The notes below the pieces were generated by a model. That model did not search any database and was not told the DNA's origin. It worked only from the letters and a program-made list of their open reading frames with translations. A DNA stretch of 7,997 bases from Bacillota bacterium (GTDB lineage: Bacteria; Bacillota; Clostridia; Peptostreptococcales; Anaerovoracaceae). Where the stretch lies: the NCBI GenBank assembly GCA_017619985.1, contig JAFZRG010000115.1:1-7997 (forward strand), given 5' to 3'. Shown here piece after piece: positions 5,763 to 7,997 of the stretch. Positions within the stretch are counted from its first letter, which is position 1. Every line of letters begins with the position of its first letter. The position numbers were made by a program, and so were the translations under genes.

Positions 5763-7361
5763 TTGGATCCCATAACGGCAACGCTCAGCAGCGAAGAAAA
5801 GATCGTGTTCGAACTGAGGGCTCTGTACCAGCAGTCCGGATACTCCAAATACAAGATGAGCAAGTTCGAAGAGTACGATCTCTATGCGAACAACAAGGAT
5901 TTCCTCGTTTCCGACCACATCATCACGTTTACGGATACGAACGGAAAGCTCATGGCGCTCAAACCCGACGTGACCCTTTCCATCGTCCGCAGCAGCAGGG
6001 ACGGCAGTGCGCTGCGCAAGGTCTACTACAACGAGAACGTATACCGCGTATCGCCGCGCAGCAAGAGCTTTCAGGAGATCATGCAGACAGGTCTGGAATG
6101 CATCGGACCCATCGACGACGCCTGCGTGCTCGAGGTGGTCGAACTGGCGAGGAAGAGCCTGGCGCTCATCTCGGACGATTTCGTCCTGACGGTCTCCGAC
6201 CTGGATCTGCTGTCCGCAGCGCTCGATGCGCTGCAGGTGACCCCGGAAGCCAGGGCCGCGATCCTGAACTGCGTGGCAGGGAAAAATCCGGACGAGCTGA
6301 AGCGTCTGTGCGAAGAGTACGGTGCGGATCCGGAAGCGGCGGTGTTCCTGCAGGCCATGGCGGCCGTCAGCGGGGAGCCGGAAGAAGCACTTGCCGAACT
6401 GCAGGCCATCGGGTTCAGCGCGGAGAGCCTCGCGCCGCTGAAGAAACTGACGGAGAGCATGGCGCGCATCGGAGAGAGCGAAGGCCTTCGCGTCGACCTG
6501 TCCCTCACCGGCGACATGAACTACTATAACGGCATCGTCTTCCAGGGCTACGTGAACGGCATCCCGTCGGCGGTGCTGTCCGGCGGCCGTTACGACAGGC
6601 TGATGCGCAAGATGGGCAAACGGTCCGGCGCGATCGGTTTCGCGGTCTACATGGATCTGCTGGAGCGCTATTACGCGGATCTCGAGGAGAGCGAAGCACC
6701 CGGAACTGCTGCGGGTCCCGTGGCGAAGGATATGATCAACGTCGCGCTGCCGAAAGGGCGCATGGGCGAAAAGGTGTACCGCTTCTTCGCGCAGGCGGGG
6801 CTGGAATGCCCGGACATCCTGGAGGACAACCGCAAACTGATCTTCGAGAACGGAGAGACAGGCGTGCGGTACTTCTGGGTCAAGCCGTCGGACGTCGCGG
6901 TCTACGTCGAGCGCGGCGCCGCGGACATCGGTGTCTGCGGCAAGGACATCCTGCTCGAAAACGAGCCGGACGTCTACGAACTGCTGGATCTCAAGACGGG
7001 GATCTGCCATATGTCGGTCGCGGGACCCGCGGACTTCAAGGATGATCCGCGCAGGACGCTTAGGGTCGCGACGAAGTTCATGAACATCGCTACGGACTAC
7101 TATGCGAGACTGGGCCGCGATATCGATATCATCCATCTGAACGGATCCATCGAACTGGCTCCTCTGCTGGAGCTTTCGGACGTGATCGTCGACCTGGTGG
7201 AGACCGGCACGACGCTGCGGGAGAACGGGCTGAAGGAGATCGAGACCATCCTTCCCGTCAGTTCCCGGCTCATCGCCAACAAGGCAAACTTCGAATTCAA
7301 GAGCGAGGCTATCGGCCGCATCTGCGCGGCCCTCGCGAAACAGGTGAAAACGGATGATTAG
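5763..7361 (+). CDS. hisZG: Fused ATP phosphoribosyltransferase: HisZ regulatory domain + short-form HisG catalytic domain
   Basis: One 532-residue frame holds both subunits of the enzyme that joins ATP and PRPP in the first step of histidine synthesis. Residues 1 to about 305 are HisZ, a class II HisRS-like domain without tRNA charging: LKPDVTLSIVR (66-76), YYNENVYR (88-95), a QEIMQTGLECIG block (104-115), YYNGIVFQGYV (254-264), LSGGRYDRL (272-280) and a motif-3 region GAIGFAVYMDLL (289-300). A loose acidic, Ala/Gly/Pro-rich linker follows (about 306-323). Residues 324-532 are short-form HisG: INVALPKGRMG (325-335), VERGAADIGVCGKD (382-395) and the PRPP loop VDLVETGTTLRENGL (476-490). Short HisG lacks the C-terminal regulatory domain of long HisG and needs HisZ for activity and histidine feedback, so both roles are here covalently joined. 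The frame has no break at the junction. Start is TTG. hisD overlaps its end by eight bases. Confidence 0.93.
   Translation: MDPITATLSSEEKIVFELRALYQQSGYSKYKMSKFEEYDLYANNKDFLVSDHIITFTDTNGKLMALKPDVTLSIVRSSRDGSALRKVYYNENVYRVSPRSKSFQEIMQTGLECIGPIDDACVLEVVELARKSLALISDDFVLTVSDLDLLSAALDALQVTPEARAAILNCVAGKNPDELKRLCEEYGADPEAAVFLQAMAAVSGEPEEALAELQAIGFSAESLAPLKKLTESMARIGESEGLRVDLSLTGDMNYYNGIVFQGYVNGIPSAVLSGGRYDRLMRKMGKRSGAIGFAVYMDLLERYYADLEESEAPGTAAGPVAKDMINVALPKGRMGEKVYRFFAQAGLECPDILEDNRKLIFENGETGVRYFWVKPSDVAVYVERGAADIGVCGKDILLENEPDVYELLDLKTGICHMSVAGPADFKDDPRRTLRVATKFMNIATDYYARLGRDIDIIHLNGSIELAPLLELSDVIVDLVETGTTLRENGLKEIETILPVSSRLIANKANFEFKSEAIGRICAALAKQVKTDD
7342..7347 (+). promoter_or_regulatory. Ribosome binding site of hisD inside hisZG
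   Basis: AGGTGA lies six bases before the ATG at 7354, within the last codons of hisZG. It favours 7354 over the in-frame ATG at 7366 and suggests coupled translation. Confidence 0.65.
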
Positions 7362-7997
7362 GATCATGAAGATCGGGGAAGTCGCCCCGGAAGAGATATT
7401 CGCGCGTTTTGAGCCCGCAGTGGACGTGGAAAGCGTCGTGGCGGACATCATCGCGGACGTGCGGGCAAACGGCGACAAGGCGCTGTACGCCTATGCGAAA
7501 AAGTTCGACAGGGCGGAGCTGAAGTCGCTGCAGGTGAGCGCGGACGAACTGGAAGAAGCATTCGACTCGGTCGAGCCGGAGTTTCTGGACGTGCTGAAGG
7601 AGGCGGCGGAGAACATCCGCGCGTTCCACAGCAGACAGGTCCGGAACAGTTTTCTCATCAACGATAAACCCGGCATCGTCATGGGCCAGAAGGTGATCCC
7701 GATGGATCGCGTCGGCATCTACGTACCGGGCGGCACAGCGGCGTATCCGTCCACGGTGCTCATGGATTCCATCCCGGCGAAGATCGCGGGCTGCGGCGAA
7801 GTCGTCATGGTGACCCCTCCGGGTCCGGACGGCTGCATCAACCCCGCCATCCTGGCTGCCGCGAAGCTCGCCGGCATCGATAAGATCTTCAAGGCCGGCG
7901 GCGCGCAGGCGATCGCCGCGCTGGCCTACGGGACGGAGAGCATCCCGCGGGTGGACAAGATCGTCGGCCCGGGCAACGCGTTCGTCGCGGAGGCGAA
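7354..7997 (+). CDS. hisD: Histidinol dehydrogenase (3' partial)
   Basis: The frame is open from ATG 7354 to the window edge, giving 214 codons, about half of the usual 430 or so residues. HisD oxidises L-histidinol in two NAD-dependent steps to L-histidine, the end of the pathway. Visible HisD features are an N-terminal helical region with NGDKALYAYAKKFD (39-52), the highly conserved DRVGIYVPGGTAAYPSTVLM (118-137), N163 PAILAAAKLAGI, AGGAQAIAALAYGTESIP (181-198) and DKIVGPGNAFVAEA (201-214). The zinc-binding and catalytic His residues lie beyond the edge. Start 7354 overlaps the hisZG stop by eight bases, and the N-terminus MIRIMKIGE is normal for the family; 7366 would drop four residues. 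The order hisZG-hisD matches the usual hisZ-hisG-hisD order of Bacillota operons, so more his genes probably follow. Confidence 0.96.
   Translation, partial: MIRIMKIGEVAPEEIFARFEPAVDVESVVADIIADVRANGDKALYAYAKKFDRAELKSLQVSADELEEAFDSVEPEFLDVLKEAAENIRAFHSRQVRNSFLINDKPGIVMGQKVIPMDRVGIYVPGGTAAYPSTVLMDSIPAKIAGCGEVVMVTPPGPDGCINPAILAAAKLAGIDKIFKAGGAQAIAALAYGTESIPRVDKIVGPGNAFVAEA

Noticed and set aside
5706..7478. Open frame of 590 codons antisense to hisZG
   Set aside because: Same codon-bias effect; it is aligned codon by codon with hisZG, whose sense product has clear family motifs.

Overview
The window is ordinary chromosomal DNA from a GC-rich, Gram-positive-type anaerobe, most likely a member of the Clostridia (Bacillota). 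The pointers are a YrzB/DUF1292 protein, a YrrT-like methyltransferase, a DacF-type D,D-carboxypeptidase, a short-form HisG that depends on HisZ, and strong Shine-Dalgarno sites before every complete gene. Intergenic DNA is short and AT-rich, and the genes strongly avoid TTA, CTA and TCA codons. I cannot name a genus. I saw no tRNA, rRNA, CRISPR array, insertion sequence or phage gene.

Layout. (1) 2-658, plus strand: the 3' part of a LysR-family regulator gene that begins outside the window. (2) 655-1254, minus strand: rdgB/HAM1, a nucleotide-pool cleaning enzyme, convergent with the regulator and overlapping it by 4 bases. (3) A divergent promoter region (1255-1385) leads to a plus-strand pair: a D-alanyl-D-alanine carboxypeptidase (dacF type, 1386-2798) and uvrC (2798-4636), which share one base at TAGTG. 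(4) A short spacer with its own candidate promoter leads to a very acidic DUF1292 protein (4701-4985), followed by a strong intrinsic terminator. (5) A YrrT-like SAM-dependent methyltransferase (5045-5659) follows directly on that terminator. (6) A well-formed promoter with an overlapping inverted repeat starts a histidine operon: a fused hisZ-hisG gene (5763-7361), then hisD (from 7354), which runs off the right edge.

The main point of interest is the first histidine gene. HisZ (the HisRS-like regulatory subunit of ATP phosphoribosyltransferase) and short-form HisG (the catalytic subunit) are normally two proteins forming a hetero-octamer. Here they are one uninterrupted 532-residue reading frame in the order HisZ, linker, HisG, which fixes the subunits at 1:1. 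Downstream hisD overlaps it by 8 bases, so the first and last steps of histidine synthesis are translated together. The rest is housekeeping: cell-wall trimming, nucleotide excision repair, and removal of non-canonical purine nucleotides. I did not find an unknown multi-gene system; the findings are the gene fusion and several regulatory arrangements.
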